In this document: positions 36,436-45,138 of the stretch, one piece after another
Position numbering within the stretch: position 1 is the stretch's first letter
How the letters are laid out: each line of letters begins with the position of its first letter
Assembly (NCBI GenBank): GCA_965233705.1
Contig: CBDDTF010000003.1
Span: 1,655,042-1,719,041, forward strand
Source: Algihabitans sp965233705
Lineage (GTDB): Bacteria > Pseudomonadota > Alphaproteobacteria > Kiloniellales > DSM-21159
Direction: 5' to 3'
Length of the DNA stretch: 64,000 nucleotides
The notes under the pieces: model-generated
The model's input: the letters and a program-made list of their open reading frames with translations, nothing else
Database searches by the model: none
Told to the model about the DNA's origin: nothing
Made by a program: the position numbers and the translations under genes

Positions 36436-36732
36436 TCAGCGGCTCCAGATCAGGGCGAAGCCCTTGTCCTGCTGCTCGACCAGGTTGGCGTAGATCGGGG
36501 CGACGAAGCTCGGGTCGTCCAGCTTGACCGAGATGTACTCGTTGCCGCCCTTGCTGGTGCGGTGCCAGGCCGCGCCGATCTCGACGGTGCCCGCCTTGAC
36601 GCGGAAGTCGGGGGCGGAGTCGTTGGTCTTCTCGACGCCGGTGATCGCGACCTTGGTGGCCTTGAGGCCGAGGGTCTGGATGGTGCCGGTGAAGCCGCTG
36701 TCGGTCTTGGTGAAGGTGCCGATGGTTGCCAT
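36436..36732 (-). CDS. DUF736 family protein
   Basis: 98 residues: 'MATIGTFTKTDSGFTGTIQT' start and 'GAAWHRTSKGGNEYISVKLDD' are diagnostic. DUF736 proteins are a hallmark of alphaproteobacterial conjugative islands and plasmids; the function is unknown, with an OB-like small beta fold plausible. The ATG has agagga upstream and the gene carries leader copy C. Confidence 0.92.
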   Translation of the reverse strand: MATIGTFTKTDSGFTGTIQTLGLKATKVAITGVEKTNDSAPDFRVKAGTVEIGAAWHRTSKGGNEYISVKLDDPSFVAPIYANLVEQQDKGFALIWSR

Positions 36733-36761
36733 GATGAAAGTCTCCTCTGTTTGGTTCTGGC

Positions 36762-36923
36762 GGTCGCGCCCATCGCGACCTTTCCATGGCCCATGACAGA
36801 GACCGTCGAAGCACGGCCCCGCACCCGTCAGGGCGAAGCGAAGCGGCAGAGGGCAAGCGGGCTGTTTCTTGAAGCGCAGCGCCCGCGAGGAATGCGGCGA
36901 AGCTGCAGGGGACGAAACTGACC
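36762..36923 (-). ncRNA. Covarying structured leader, copy C
   Basis: Proximal hairpin ggtcgcg/cgcgacc at 36762-36780. Distal element: c-t-gtttc (36862-36868) pairs with gaaac-t-g (36914-36920), extended by gg (36859-36860) with cc (36922-36923), enclosing gcgcagcgcccgcgagga and the apical hairpin tgcggc-gaa-gctgca. Compared with A and B the closing pairs C-G and G-C are swapped to G-C and C-G around the same T-T mismatch. Confidence 0.6.
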
Positions 36924-36959
36924 GCGCGCCGTTGCGGGGACGGGCGACGGGCTCAGATG

Positions 36960-37502
36960 TGGCCATGACAGGAAAGGACGCAGATGGGCGAGTGACCGAC
37001 CCAAACAGCCAGGCAGCTCACCTTGGCGACCTCGGCTGCCCTTCACCCGATAAAGCGGCGCGGCTGTATCAGATCCCGCTGGCCGATGTAGGCCAGTCGC
37101 GTTCGTCGGTGATGTCGAGAAGCCGACCCCGGCCCCGTCACGACGCCCAAGGCGACAGGCGAGAAAATGGCGCACACCGCACCCTGCATCGGCACGGGCA
37201 TACGATGGCATGAGGAAGCTGGGAATGGCTACGGCTACACCCGCTCCGGCAAGCCCGGCAGCGGATCGGGTGCCAAGCTGAAGCACGAGCCACCGGCGAG
37301 ACAGCCTTCACGCGGGGGGAATACCGACGCTGATCGGAGGGATTGAAACGATGGCGGATCGTCCCCACACCATGCTCAGGTAAAAGGCCGCACATTTTCG
37401 TTTCGACGCCGCCCCAGAATGGGGACGCGTGAAGCACTTTCGCCCTTCAATCGTCCTTGTTTCAGGGAACCGCGTCCCCGAACAAGGGCGCGGCGATTTC
37501 TT
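36960..37502. other. Gene-free region
   Basis: Open frames here are interrupted and show no family features. I see no terminator, repeat or promoter I would defend. It separates the minus-strand cassette genes from the plus-strand genes that follow. Confidence 0.4.
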
Positions 37503-38060
37503 ATGAGCATTTCATCTCAGGGTAGCGTGCGGGATGCTTCCATCGAGCACGCCAACATTTTCGACTTCGGCGATGGCAATGGCCCGGTTCCGGCCCATCG
37601 GCATATCAACCCCGACGATACTGTCGGTGGCTGGGTGGCTGACACGGCCTATGTCGCCCCGACTGTCTATCTGGAGCCGGACACCAAAGTCTTCGGCAAC
37701 GCCAGGGTTCTGGACAGCGTCCACATCTGCGGTTCTGCCCGGGCATTCGGCCACGCCGAAGTGTCCGGTAATGTCTGGGTCTTCGACAATGTGAAGGTCT
37801 ACGGCAATGCCCGGATTTCAGGATTTGCCCTGATATCGGGCACAGCTCAGGTCTTCGACAACGCCAAGGTCGATGATGACGCCATGGTGTCCGATAGCGC
37901 CCTCATCTACGGCAACGCGAAGGTTTCCGAGTTTGCCAGGGTTAGCGGCAATGCCGCTGTCTACGGCAATGCCAAGGTCTATGGCCACGCCCGCATCAAA
38001 GGCGGAGACCATATCTGCGGCATGATGGTGATTTGCACCTCCGATCGGGATCGTCGCTGA
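37503..38060 (+). CDS. Beta-helix (left-handed hexapeptide-like) repeat protein
   Basis: 185 residues built from repeated ~12-residue units such as 'VFGNARVLDSVHICGSARAFG' and 'VYGNARISGFALISG', with Asn-Ala-x-Val at each turn. This predicts a left-handed beta-helix. No catalytic domain is attached. It resembles hypothetical proteins of phages and islands, and the role is unknown. The start is uncertain: ATG at 37503 without a clear Shine-Dalgarno sequence. Confidence 0.75.
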   Translation: MSISSQGSVRDASIEHANIFDFGDGNGPVPAHRHINPDDTVGGWVADTAYVAPTVYLEPDTKVFGNARVLDSVHICGSARAFGHAEVSGNVWVFDNVKVYGNARISGFALISGTAQVFDNAKVDDDAMVSDSALIYGNAKVSEFARVSGNAAVYGNAKVYGHARIKGGDHICGMMVICTSDRDRR

Positions 38061-38105
38061 GGACGCGCGCAGCCATAGAAGGCTGAAGCCGCCGCCGAAC
38101 GGACG

Positions 38106-38606
38106 ATGACAGAACACCTACTCCAACTTTTCCTATCCTCTTTCAGAGGCGCGGGCGCAGCAATGCGCCCGCGACCGTTCATGGATTGGATTCGCAAACA
38201 TCTCTCCGCACGCCGGATCGCGTTCGCCGCCGCCTACAGCTCCACGGGTCTGTTCTGTCTGGCAGCCCTCTGGGGCGCTCTCAGCCTCATCTCGGGCGAG
38301 TTCGCCACTGTAATGATCCTGCTGCTGATTCTGGCAGGGATTATCATGTCGTCCGGGTATTTCGTGCTGACCGTCGGGCTGCGTGTGGCAAAAGCCGCGT
38401 CGGAGCAATTCGCTCCACTTTTTTGCGGCTTCAACATCGGAACGATCATGCTGGGCGTGGCCTATGGCGGCGCTCAAGGTGATTTCCCGGGCGCGGTCCT
38501 CGGCGCCGCTTTCGGCTCGGTCGGCGTGACCTGCATCATCGCGCTCGTGTCGCAGGGGCTGAAAGCCCTGCATCGGGTCATCGACCGCACCTTCCCGCCG
38601 CGCTGA
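38106..38606 (+). CDS. Hypothetical membrane protein
   Basis: Up to 166 residues with four hydrophobic helices from about residue 38. Internal ATGs at 38163 and 38181 are alternative starts. No family recognised. It is followed by another small membrane protein gene on the same strand. Confidence 0.55.
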   Translation: MTEHLLQLFLSSFRGAGAAMRPRPFMDWIRKHLSARRIAFAAAYSSTGLFCLAALWGALSLISGEFATVMILLLILAGIIMSSGYFVLTVGLRVAKAASEQFAPLFCGFNIGTIMLGVAYGGAQGDFPGAVLGAAFGSVGVTCIIALVSQGLKALHRVIDRTFPPR

Positions 38607-38679
38607 CCTTCGCCGTCAACCAAGTTCTCTTTTCAGCATTCCCTATGAGGGAGGCGCCCCAAGGGAGCGCAGTCTGCCC

Positions 38680-39021
38680 ATGTCCATAGTCCTCAAAAAG
38701 GCTTTGGCGTTCGCGCTCATCGCCGTCCCGCTGATTGGCGGATTTATTATCGGTATTTTCATACCGCCTGAGATGACTGTCATGGCAGTCACTGTGAGTT
38801 GGGCACTCATCTTTCTTACCATCGGATTCGAAGCGTTGGCCGAGGAGTTCGCCGGGGCATTTGGTACTGCTCTTGTGTATACCGTCAGATTGGTCAGCGG
38901 AACCGCCTCCATCGGCGCTCTCTTCGCCGCTGTCGACGCTGTCCTTGTCGGGGCAGCTCTAATCGCTGGCGTGACACTGATACTGCTCTTCTGCCTAATC
39001 CGAGAAAGCAAATTCCAATAA
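38680..39021 (+). CDS. Small hypothetical membrane protein
   Basis: 113 residues with three or four hydrophobic helices and few charged residues. It lies 73 bp after the previous membrane protein gene and is followed at once by a strong terminator, so the two probably share a transcript. Confidence 0.6.
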   Translation: MSIVLKKALAFALIAVPLIGGFIIGIFIPPEMTVMAVTVSWALIFLTIGFEALAEEFAGAFGTALVYTVRLVSGTASIGALFAAVDAVLVGAALIAGVTLILLFCLIRESKFQ

Positions 39022-39025
39022 CGAC

Positions 39026-39060
39026 AAGCCCCTCCCGCATGTGCGGGAGGGGCTTTTTTT
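39026..39060 (+). terminator. Strong intrinsic terminator
   Basis: aagcccctcccgca / tgcgggaggggctt with a 2-nt loop and a run of seven T, 5 bp after the stop codon at 39021. Confidence 0.9.
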
Positions 39061-39078
39061 GTGCGTGTTCCTGCCCTG

Positions 39079-39258
39079 TCAGGGCTTGCTGCTTCGCATT
39101 GCCTTCACAAGCCAGCCGACGAGCATCAGGACATAGAACAGCCCCACTGCCGCGAATGGGCCGACGAACAGCACCGCGATGAACGCATCGGCGCTGCCGG
39201 TGCTGGTGCTGAAGAAAGCAGCCAGGACGATGACCGCGATGGTGACGATGATGGGCAT
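39079..39258 (-). CDS. Small membrane protein
   Basis: 59 residues, almost entirely two hydrophobic helices separated by 'TGSADAF', with a basic C-terminus ('KAMRSSKP'). It lies downstream of parB on the same strand, beyond a hairpin. Function unknown. Confidence 0.55.
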   Translation of the reverse strand: MPIIVTIAVIVLAAFFSTSTGSADAFIAVLFVGPFAAVGLFYVLMLVGWLVKAMRSSKP

Positions 39259-39295
39259 GACGAACTCCCGATGAAGAATTGACGAAAGGACGAAA

Positions 39296-39324
39296 GGAAG
39301 CCCGCCCCGCGGGGCGGGCTTCCT
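39296..39324 (-). terminator. Hairpin downstream of parB
   Basis: gaagcccgcccc / ggggcgggcttc, a perfect 12-bp stem beginning 8 bp after the parB stop codon; the minus-strand continuation is tttcg, a short T-run. Confidence 0.75.
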
Positions 39325-39331
39325 CGGACGG

Positions 39332-41173
39332 TCAGGCGGCTGCCTGCGTGAGGTCGCCCTCATCGGCGTCGATGTCGGACAGGTCGGCATCGTCGTCCTG
39401 CTCGTCGGCCTCGATTTCCTCGGCTTCCGGCTCGGCGGGCGCATCCGCCGTCACGGCGGGGAACAGCATGGCTCCGGGCAGCCAGTTCCGCCCCTGCTCC
39501 CGCATCGCGGCGGGCAAGGTCGCGTCGTCCTCGGCGCAACGCTGGAAGTGTTTGGCCAGCGCGGCGGCCAGCTTGCCCTTGGCGTAGTCCTTGAGTTTAC
39601 CGAGGCGCGACACCGCCCCGCTCTCTCGGGCGATTGCCTCCAAGTGCTCCTTGCGGCGGCGATAGAGGAAGTCCTCGTCGGGCACCCAGCGGTCGCGCAT
39701 GTCCACGCCCAAATCCACGGCCACCTGATTGAACAGGCTGTCGGTGGTGTCGAGCGCCTCCATGCTCTCCTGCCCGAAGGCCAGCGCCGTCAGCAGCAGG
39801 TGCAACTGCTCAAGTTCGGTGTCGGACAGAGCCTTCACCGCCGCGTAAAGCTGCTCGGCGCTCTTGTCGTCGCCCAACAGCACATCCCATGCGCCACGGC
39901 TGGGGCGGGCGTAAGCGTGCCGCTTGCCGCCCTCCAAGCCCAGCGCCGCGACGAACTCCTGCGCCGTCCGTTCCACGGCGCTGTAGCTGACGGGCGGCCT
40001 GTCGCTGGTAGAAAAGAACGCCAGCGCGGGATGGGCATCAACCGCGATGCGCCCGTGATAGCGGATACCGCGCATCATCTGGATGACGGCCACTTCCTTG
40101 GCCTTGCGAGCATCGGCCAGCAAGGCTTCCATGACGGCCATGCTCTTGTGGGCGGCCACCATGCGCACCACAGGCCCCGTATATTCGGGCTGCGGCTTGG
40201 GCGCGGCGGGCGCTGCCGCCGTTTCCTCGGCCACGCTTGGGCGCACGTCACGGCGGACAAGCCCCTCGCGCACCTCCACCCGACCGCTTGGCTTGAAGTG
40301 GATGACCACGCCGCCCGCCTCGTCCTGCTCGGTGTCGGCCTCGCGGTACTGCCACCACGGCGCATAGCTTTCGGTCAGCACCTCCACGAACGCCGCACCA
40401 GCCTCGCGGTGATGTTCGGCCAGCGCCTCGACCGCTTGCGACTGCAAGCGGTGGAACTGTTCGGCATCGTCAAAAAAGGTGTTGTCGTCGTCGGCGAACA
40501 GGTCGGCAGTGGTCGTGCCCTCGTACTGTTCCATCGGGAAGATGGCCAGCGACACGGCGGGCTTTTCGCCCGTCAGCATCCCGCGCACATCGTCGGCACC
40601 GTAGTGATAGCCCTGTTCCAGCCGCTCGATGAGGGCGCGTTGCTGGTCGTGGGTGGCCAAAGTCATGGCTTCCGCCACCGACAGGGAGAACTCCCCTTCC
40701 CGCACCAAGGCTTTTGCCTCGTCGCAGAGGCTGGCCAGCGCCACGCGGCGTTTGACGGTCAGCACCGACACGCCCGCTTTCGCGGCCACGTCCTCAAGTC
40801 TGGCACCCTCGCCCAACAGGGCGGCGAACGCCTCGGCCTCGTCCATGGGGGCAAGCTGCTCCCGCTGGATGTTTTCGACGGTGGCCAGTCGCAGCGCGTC
40901 CGTCACGGTTAGGTCTTCGCGCACCTCGACGGGCACGGGATGGTCTTTGCCGATGTCGCCGCGTTCGGCCAACACCGACAGGGCGCGATAGCGCCGTTCG
41001 CCCGACACGATGCGGAACTTGCGGCCCGCCTTACGCACCACGAGATTTTGTAACAGCCCGTCCGCTTTGATGGAGGCGGCCAGCCCTTCGAGGGCGGCGG
41101 CATCCATGCTGCGGCGTGGGTTCTGCCATTCGGCAACGGCAAGTTTGTTCAGGGGGATGGTCTGGATGGTCAT
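39332..41173 (-). CDS. parB: ParB/RepB/Spo0J-family protein, large island type
   Basis: 613 residues. The N-terminal ParB/sulfiredoxin-like domain is clear: 'IPLNKLAVAEWQNPRR', 'GLLQNLVVRKAGRKFRIVSGERRYRAL', 'ATVENIQREQLAPMDEAEAF', then the HTH 'DVAAKAGVSVLTVKRRVALA'. The C-terminal ~350 residues are specific to a large island ParB family. It binds DNA and may act in partition or island gene control. It is not beside parA (15 kb away). Last gene of a three-gene operon. Confidence 0.88.
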   Translation of the reverse strand: MTIQTIPLNKLAVAEWQNPRRSMDAAALEGLAASIKADGLLQNLVVRKAGRKFRIVSGERRYRALSVLAERGDIGKDHPVPVEVREDLTVTDALRLATVENIQREQLAPMDEAEAFAALLGEGARLEDVAAKAGVSVLTVKRRVALASLCDEAKALVREGEFSLSVAEAMTLATHDQQRALIERLEQGYHYGADDVRGMLTGEKPAVSLAIFPMEQYEGTTTADLFADDDNTFFDDAEQFHRLQSQAVEALAEHHREAGAAFVEVLTESYAPWWQYREADTEQDEAGGVVIHFKPSGRVEVREGLVRRDVRPSVAEETAAAPAAPKPQPEYTGPVVRMVAAHKSMAVMEALLADARKAKEVAVIQMMRGIRYHGRIAVDAHPALAFFSTSDRPPVSYSAVERTAQEFVAALGLEGGKRHAYARPSRGAWDVLLGDDKSAEQLYAAVKALSDTELEQLHLLLTALAFGQESMEALDTTDSLFNQVAVDLGVDMRDRWVPDEDFLYRRRKEHLEAIARESGAVSRLGKLKDYAKGKLAAALAKHFQRCAEDDATLPAAMREQGRNWLPGAMLFPAVTADAPAEPEAEEIEADEQDDDADLSDIDADEGDLTQAAA

Positions 41174-41237
41174 TGGTTTCGTCCTTTCGTGATTTCGTCA
41201 TTTCGTGCCCGCCCCGTCACCGAAGCGGGCGGGTTGG

Positions 41238-41552
41238 TCAGGCGTTGGTGATGGCGCTTTCGGCTGGCGCGGCCTGTGCCGCCGCCATGCGGTAGATGAG
41301 GCGGGTGCCCCACTCGTCGCCGTGGTCGATGACCAGCGTTTGCGGGTCTGGGAAACGGCAAAGACGGGCGGACGGGAAGTCCAGCCACGTCTTGCCGCCG
41401 CCCCTATCGGGCATGGTGAACCACACCCCGTTGGTCTGGACGTGGGCGACGGTGCGGCGCTGGACGCCGCAATCCTGTTGGTTGTCCACGTATTGGAACG
41501 TCCAGCAGGGATGCGCCAGCAGGGCGCGTTTGAAGTCGGCAAGGCATTTCAT
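41238..41552 (-). CDS. Hypothetical protein upstream of parB
   Basis: 104 residues, 'QYVDNQQDCGVQRRTVAHVQ' and 'LVIDHGDEWGTRLIYRM'. No named family. It lies between the DUF2958 gene (15 bp upstream) and parB (64 bp downstream) in an apparent operon. The spacer to parB repeats the 8-mer pattern tttcgtnn four times. Confidence 0.65.
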   Translation of the reverse strand: MKCLADFKRALLAHPCWTFQYVDNQQDCGVQRRTVAHVQTNGVWFTMPDRGGGKTWLDFPSARLCRFPDPQTLVIDHGDEWGTRLIYRMAAAQAAPAESAITNA

Positions 41553-41567
41553 GGTCTGCCCTCCCGA

Positions 41568-41960
41568 CTACGCGACGATACGGCCAGCAAGCCGCGCCTC
41601 GGCGGCATAGGCCGTCAGGCTCTTGGTCGGCTTGAAGTGCTGGTCGCGCTCGATGGTCAGGCCACCGGGGCCACAGATGGCGGCAATCTCCGACAGGCTC
41701 ACGCTGCCCAATTCGGGGCTGCCCATCCCCAAATCGCAAAGCCCGAAGGCAATATCCGGCGCGTCGGGGTCGAGTTCGGACAGCAGCCACGTCGCTGCGC
41801 CCCATGGGCAGAACAGCTTCGCCACAGGCCAGAAATTATGGGTGTCGCCGTCATCCTCGATGCGCTCGGCGTTCTCCCGTCCGTTCTTCAACATGCGGGC
41901 GCGTTGCTCGTCGGTCAGCAGCGCGGCAGCGCTGCCAAGGTTCGTCGTCGTGTCGTTCAT
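41568..41960 (-). CDS. DUF2958 family protein
   Basis: 130 residues: 'LLTDEQRARMLKNGREN', 'AKLFCPWGAATWLLSELDPDAPDIAFGLCDLGMG' in pieces, 'IERDQHFKPTKSLTAYA' are the family signatures. DUF2958 genes accompany ArdC and DUF736 in conjugative elements; function unknown. I chose the ATG at 41960 where homology begins. Confidence 0.87.
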   Translation of the reverse strand: MNDTTTNLGSAAALLTDEQRARMLKNGRENAERIEDDGDTHNFWPVAKLFCPWGAATWLLSELDPDAPDIAFGLCDLGMGSPELGSVSLSEIAAICGPGGLTIERDQHFKPTKSLTAYAAEARLAGRIVA

Positions 41961-42517
41961 TCGTTCAGTCCTCCGTGCAGTCGTTACAGGCGGCACAGGG
42001 CACACACGCCCCGCGCCTGAACCTCTGCCCAGCGGCGAGCGACGACAGGAAAGCCAGTGATGATTAGTAAGTGCGGTCGGCCTGGCGGCGTCGCGCCGAC
42101 ATCCGACGGGCTCCAAGAGAGCCGCCCCGAAGGGGGCAATCCGGCCAACACGGGAGCGCAGCGAATGGAGCGGGCAGGCCGGACGGCGACCTTGGGTAAG
42201 TCGTCCCTGTCGCGCCGCAGGCGCTCTTCGCCTCTTGGGGCAAGCCCGGCGGGGTCGGCACAAGCTGGAAAGAGAGGTTCCGCGCGCAGCGCGAAAACGA
42301 AATCAACGTCGGCCCAACGGGCCGTCATTCGCCGCCGCACGGGGTAGCGTCAGCGCGGGTCCCGGTGCAGCGGCCTTCCGAGGCGTTGCGGGGCGGCAGC
42401 CCTGCTCGAAAGGGGTGCGCCGAAGACCTTGGGCTGAGGCCAGGGGAAAGACGTTTCCCCCAAAGGCTTCATTCACGGCGATGTAAGCACGAGAAAGCCG
42501 CCCCCGATTGGGAGCGG
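41961..42517. other. Long GC-rich leader/intergenic region
   Basis: No gene is supported on either strand. gggagcgcagcgaatgg (42150-42166) recalls the core of the leader copies A-D, but the flanking pairing arms are missing. The region upstream of the DUF2958-parB operon probably contains its promoter. Confidence 0.4.
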
Positions 42518-43372
42518 CTACTGGGTGCTACGCCCCATTTCCTCGACAAGCTGCCGGAACTGCTCCTGCCGCTCGGGTGTCGCGTTCCGCCATTCCTCAA
42601 AGCGCCCCAGACCGAAGGCGCCATCGAATCCCATGCGGTTCGCCACTTCCTCGCGTTCGGCGCGGGACAGTGTGTGTTCGCAAGCGTTTCCTGTGCAGAC
42701 CTGACGGTCTGAGAAGGTGCTGCCGGCGGCAAAATTCACGCTCGATACGGTACCTGTGCCGATCTCCCCGTTCACGCGACTGGCGAGCACCTCCATGACC
42801 AGCCTGTCCCAGACGGCTGCGGTTTCAGGGTTGCCAGTGCGATAGTCGAAAACACGCTGACCACCGGTGATGAAGTCGTAGCCCATGGCGTCCAGTATCT
42901 GCCGCCGCTCGATTTCGGTGAGGATGAACTGCTCGCCGGTGCTCAGCGACGACACCCATTCTCGGCAACTGGCACTCCCAACGCAGGCAACACGGTCATC
43001 GCCCGCGCTGGCACTCACCCCAGAACAGGGCTTGCCGAGGACAGCACTGATCTCGCAGAGCAACTGCGCGGCTTCTTCATGCGCGATTATCGCTGCGGTT
43101 TCGAGATTGGACAGCGCGATCGAAGTCGCCTGCCCCTGACGGAAAACCGCGTCCAGGTCGGTTTGCAACCGCACGACGCGCCTGGATTCCGGATTAATGC
43201 GGTCCGACAGCCGCAGCAGGTGCTCATCCTGAATATCGTCAATCGCGAAGCGTCCGGTCGGCATGATCTTGCCAGCTCGTTGCGTCGTAGGCTGCGACTG
43301 CGCCAACGCAGGTGCGGGTGCAAGTGCGGGTAAAAACGCCGTCGCCGTAAGAACAAGATGCCAGGTCCACAT
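42518..43372 (-). CDS. Exported protein, third gene of secreted operon
   Basis: 284 residues. The signal peptide is 'LVLTATAFLPALAPAPALAQS' with a likely cut after AQ-like 'ALA'. The mature part is helical with two cysteine pairs ('CEISAVLGKPC', 'CVGSASC', 'CTGNAC'). I chose the ATG at 43372, which begins 2 bp after the preceding stop codon. No family recognised. Size, export and helical nature would fit a periplasmic or surface accessory of a transfer system. Confidence 0.65.
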   Translation of the reverse strand: MWTWHLVLTATAFLPALAPAPALAQSQPTTQRAGKIMPTGRFAIDDIQDEHLLRLSDRINPESRRVVRLQTDLDAVFRQGQATSIALSNLETAAIIAHEEAAQLLCEISAVLGKPCSGVSASAGDDRVACVGSASCREWVSSLSTGEQFILTEIERRQILDAMGYDFITGGQRVFDYRTGNPETAAVWDRLVMEVLASRVNGEIGTGTVSSVNFAAGSTFSDRQVCTGNACEHTLSRAEREEVANRMGFDGAFGLGRFEEWRNATPERQEQFRQLVEEMGRSTQ

Positions 43373-43374
43373 GG

Positions 43375-43812
43375 TCAGCGCCTCCCCGTCGTGGTGGGAC
43401 AGGAAACGGCGGGGCACGGCGGATTGCTCATGCAGCCCGCATAGGCGCGGTAATAGCCGTCCCGCTCCTGTACGCACTGTTTGATGGTGGCGTTGAGCTT
43501 GTCGTTCAGCTCCCGCGCGGCGCTAATCTCGCCTCGAATGGTCTGAAGGGTGGCGCGTATCCGGTCCAGCTCGGCGGCGTTGAGCGTGAGCCGCTGGGTG
43601 TTGTTTGCCCCCACGGCTTCGGCCTGTTCCACTCGGGGGGTAAGTTGATCGACCGCCTCCGTGAGCTGCGAGGCCAGCGAATCCAGAAGGTCTAACTTAT
43701 GATCCTGCTGAGCGTTGGTGATGACGGGGTCCTGACCGCGAACGGTCAGGGTTTGCGCGTGAGCAAACGGCCCCGGAAGCACAGCAATCAGTGCAAAGAT
43801 AACCGCGTTCAA
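43375..43812 (-). CDS. Exported coiled-coil protein, second gene of secreted operon
   Basis: 145 residues. Signal peptide 'FALIAVLPGPFAHAQ', then a helical/coiled-coil region (about 30-110) and a Cys-rich end 'CMSNPPCPAVSC'. It sits 60 bp downstream of the thrombospondin-repeat gene and 2 bp before the next exported protein gene. Function unknown. Confidence 0.65.
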   Translation of the reverse strand: MNAVIFALIAVLPGPFAHAQTLTVRGQDPVITNAQQDHKLDLLDSLASQLTEAVDQLTPRVEQAEAVGANNTQRLTLNAAELDRIRATLQTIRGEISAARELNDKLNATIKQCVQERDGYYRAYAGCMSNPPCPAVSCPTTTGRR

Positions 43813-43872
43813 TCATGTACCCTCTCATCAATGTTATCGCGTCTATTCATCCTACAAATCTTGTCATTTTAA

Positions 43873-45051
43873 CTATTTGCAGCACTGTATCGATGTCGCC
43901 CGGTATGTATCCGGCCCGGTGTACGAGCACCAACTCGATGCCGGAGGGCTGCAATTCTTGTAGCGCGCCACGGTGCCGCCGACGAAAGCGTTGCTCTGCG
44001 AATTCGCATACGCACCAGACCCCAGCTGCTCAACGCAGAATTGTGCCGTTGCCACGCTGCTTTGCGCGACGGGAAGGCCAATGCGTGAGGGATTACTGTA
44101 GGTCGTGCAGACAGGGCCGCAGCTGTGTGTATTGCAGCTCTGACTTTCCACCCCTGAGCCAACACAGTTAACCGTGCAGGATTGGCTCAAGGTAGGCGAG
44201 CCTGCACAATAGCTGTCGGCAACGATGGTGCCATCGCTTCGGCGGCATTGGGCTGTTCGTGTTTGTGTTCCGCTGCTGTTGAGGCATGTCCGGCTACGGG
44301 ACATCGTCCCACCGCCACAACTGGCCGAACAGGAGCTCCAGCCGCTCCAACTGCCCCAGTAGGGCGACGCGCCGCAGATACCCCAACTGGAGTATGTCCA
44401 GCTATAAGAACAGCCTGATACAGATGAGCATGCCTGTGTGGCAGCCGGCTTCGTACTGTCGCCGCAGTAACTCTCCGACACTCCCAGGCCTCCTGCATTC
44501 CTGCATTCGACCGTTCGGGTTTGCGTCCCGGTGCCACAGGATGTTCCGCACGCCGACCAATTCGAGGCATACCAACCAAACGACGGCTTCAGTGATACCC
44601 AGCTGGTCCCGTCGCAATATTCGAGAGATTTGGACGACGATACATATCTCAAGGTGCCAGCGGAGGAACTGTTACATGCCGTAGCGTTCCCAAGCGTCAC
44701 ACCGGAGTTCGCGGCGCGAACATTGCCATCTGGCTGAATCTGCAAAGATGGGATGCACCCGGAGCCATTTGCCTGGGAATGCCCAGCACCGAAAAGCATT
44801 CCGGCGTCTTCACATTCCGCCTTTTCAGCGAACTTGCCTTCCACATCGCTGCGCAGCTCCGACAAACTCGCCGCGTTGGCCGCTATTTCGGAAACCCGAT
44901 CCGAGTTCTCGTTCAGAAGAGTATGGATAATGGCCATTGTCTTGGCGCCGCCACCGGACGATCGCTCTGGAAAACTATAAAATTTCGATTGAGCAAAACC
45001 GCTATAGGGCACGCATGCAATAAGCATTATTATAAAGAAGGAGCGTATCAT
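43873..45051 (-). CDS. Exported protein with thrombospondin type-1-like repeats
   Basis: 392 residues. Signal peptide 'FFIIMLIACVPYSGFAQ'. After an N-terminal helical part and a 'GTLRYVSSSKSLEYCDGTSWV' module come two or three TSP1-like repeats: 'WSACGTSCGTGTQTRTVECR' with Cys partners to about residue 215, then 'WSGWSSCSASCGGGTMSRSR' and a shorter third. The C-terminal ~75 residues are Cys-rich. The W-x-x-W-x-x-C / C-S-x-x-C-G-G-G pattern is the eukaryotic TSP1 signature, used for adhesion. It is the first gene of a three-gene operon of exported proteins; adhesion to recipient cells is an inference. Confidence 0.8.
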   Translation of the reverse strand: MIRSFFIIMLIACVPYSGFAQSKFYSFPERSSGGGAKTMAIIHTLLNENSDRVSEIAANAASLSELRSDVEGKFAEKAECEDAGMLFGAGHSQANGSGCIPSLQIQPDGNVRAANSGVTLGNATACNSSSAGTLRYVSSSKSLEYCDGTSWVSLKPSFGWYASNWSACGTSCGTGTQTRTVECRNAGGLGVSESYCGDSTKPAATQACSSVSGCSYSWTYSSWGICGASPYWGSWSGWSSCSASCGGGTMSRSRTCLNSSGTQTRTAQCRRSDGTIVADSYCAGSPTLSQSCTVNCVGSGVESQSCNTHSCGPVCTTYSNPSRIGLPVAQSSVATAQFCVEQLGSGAYANSQSNAFVGGTVARYKNCSPPASSWCSYTGPDTYRATSIQCCK

Positions 45052-45138
45052 GCATGTGTACCTCTAATTTTTCCAAATATTTTCTCATAAAAACTTTTCA
45101 ATTTGTATTTTAATTCCGGGAAACCACACTTCCGCTAG

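Noticed and set aside
36869..37213. Open frame of 114 codons in the gap after DUF736
   Set aside because: It runs through leader copy C and has no family features or ribosome-binding site.
42080..42170. Possible fifth copy of the covarying leader
   Set aside because: Only gagcgcagcga matches; the pairing arms and apical hairpin are absent, so the match may be chance in GC-rich DNA.
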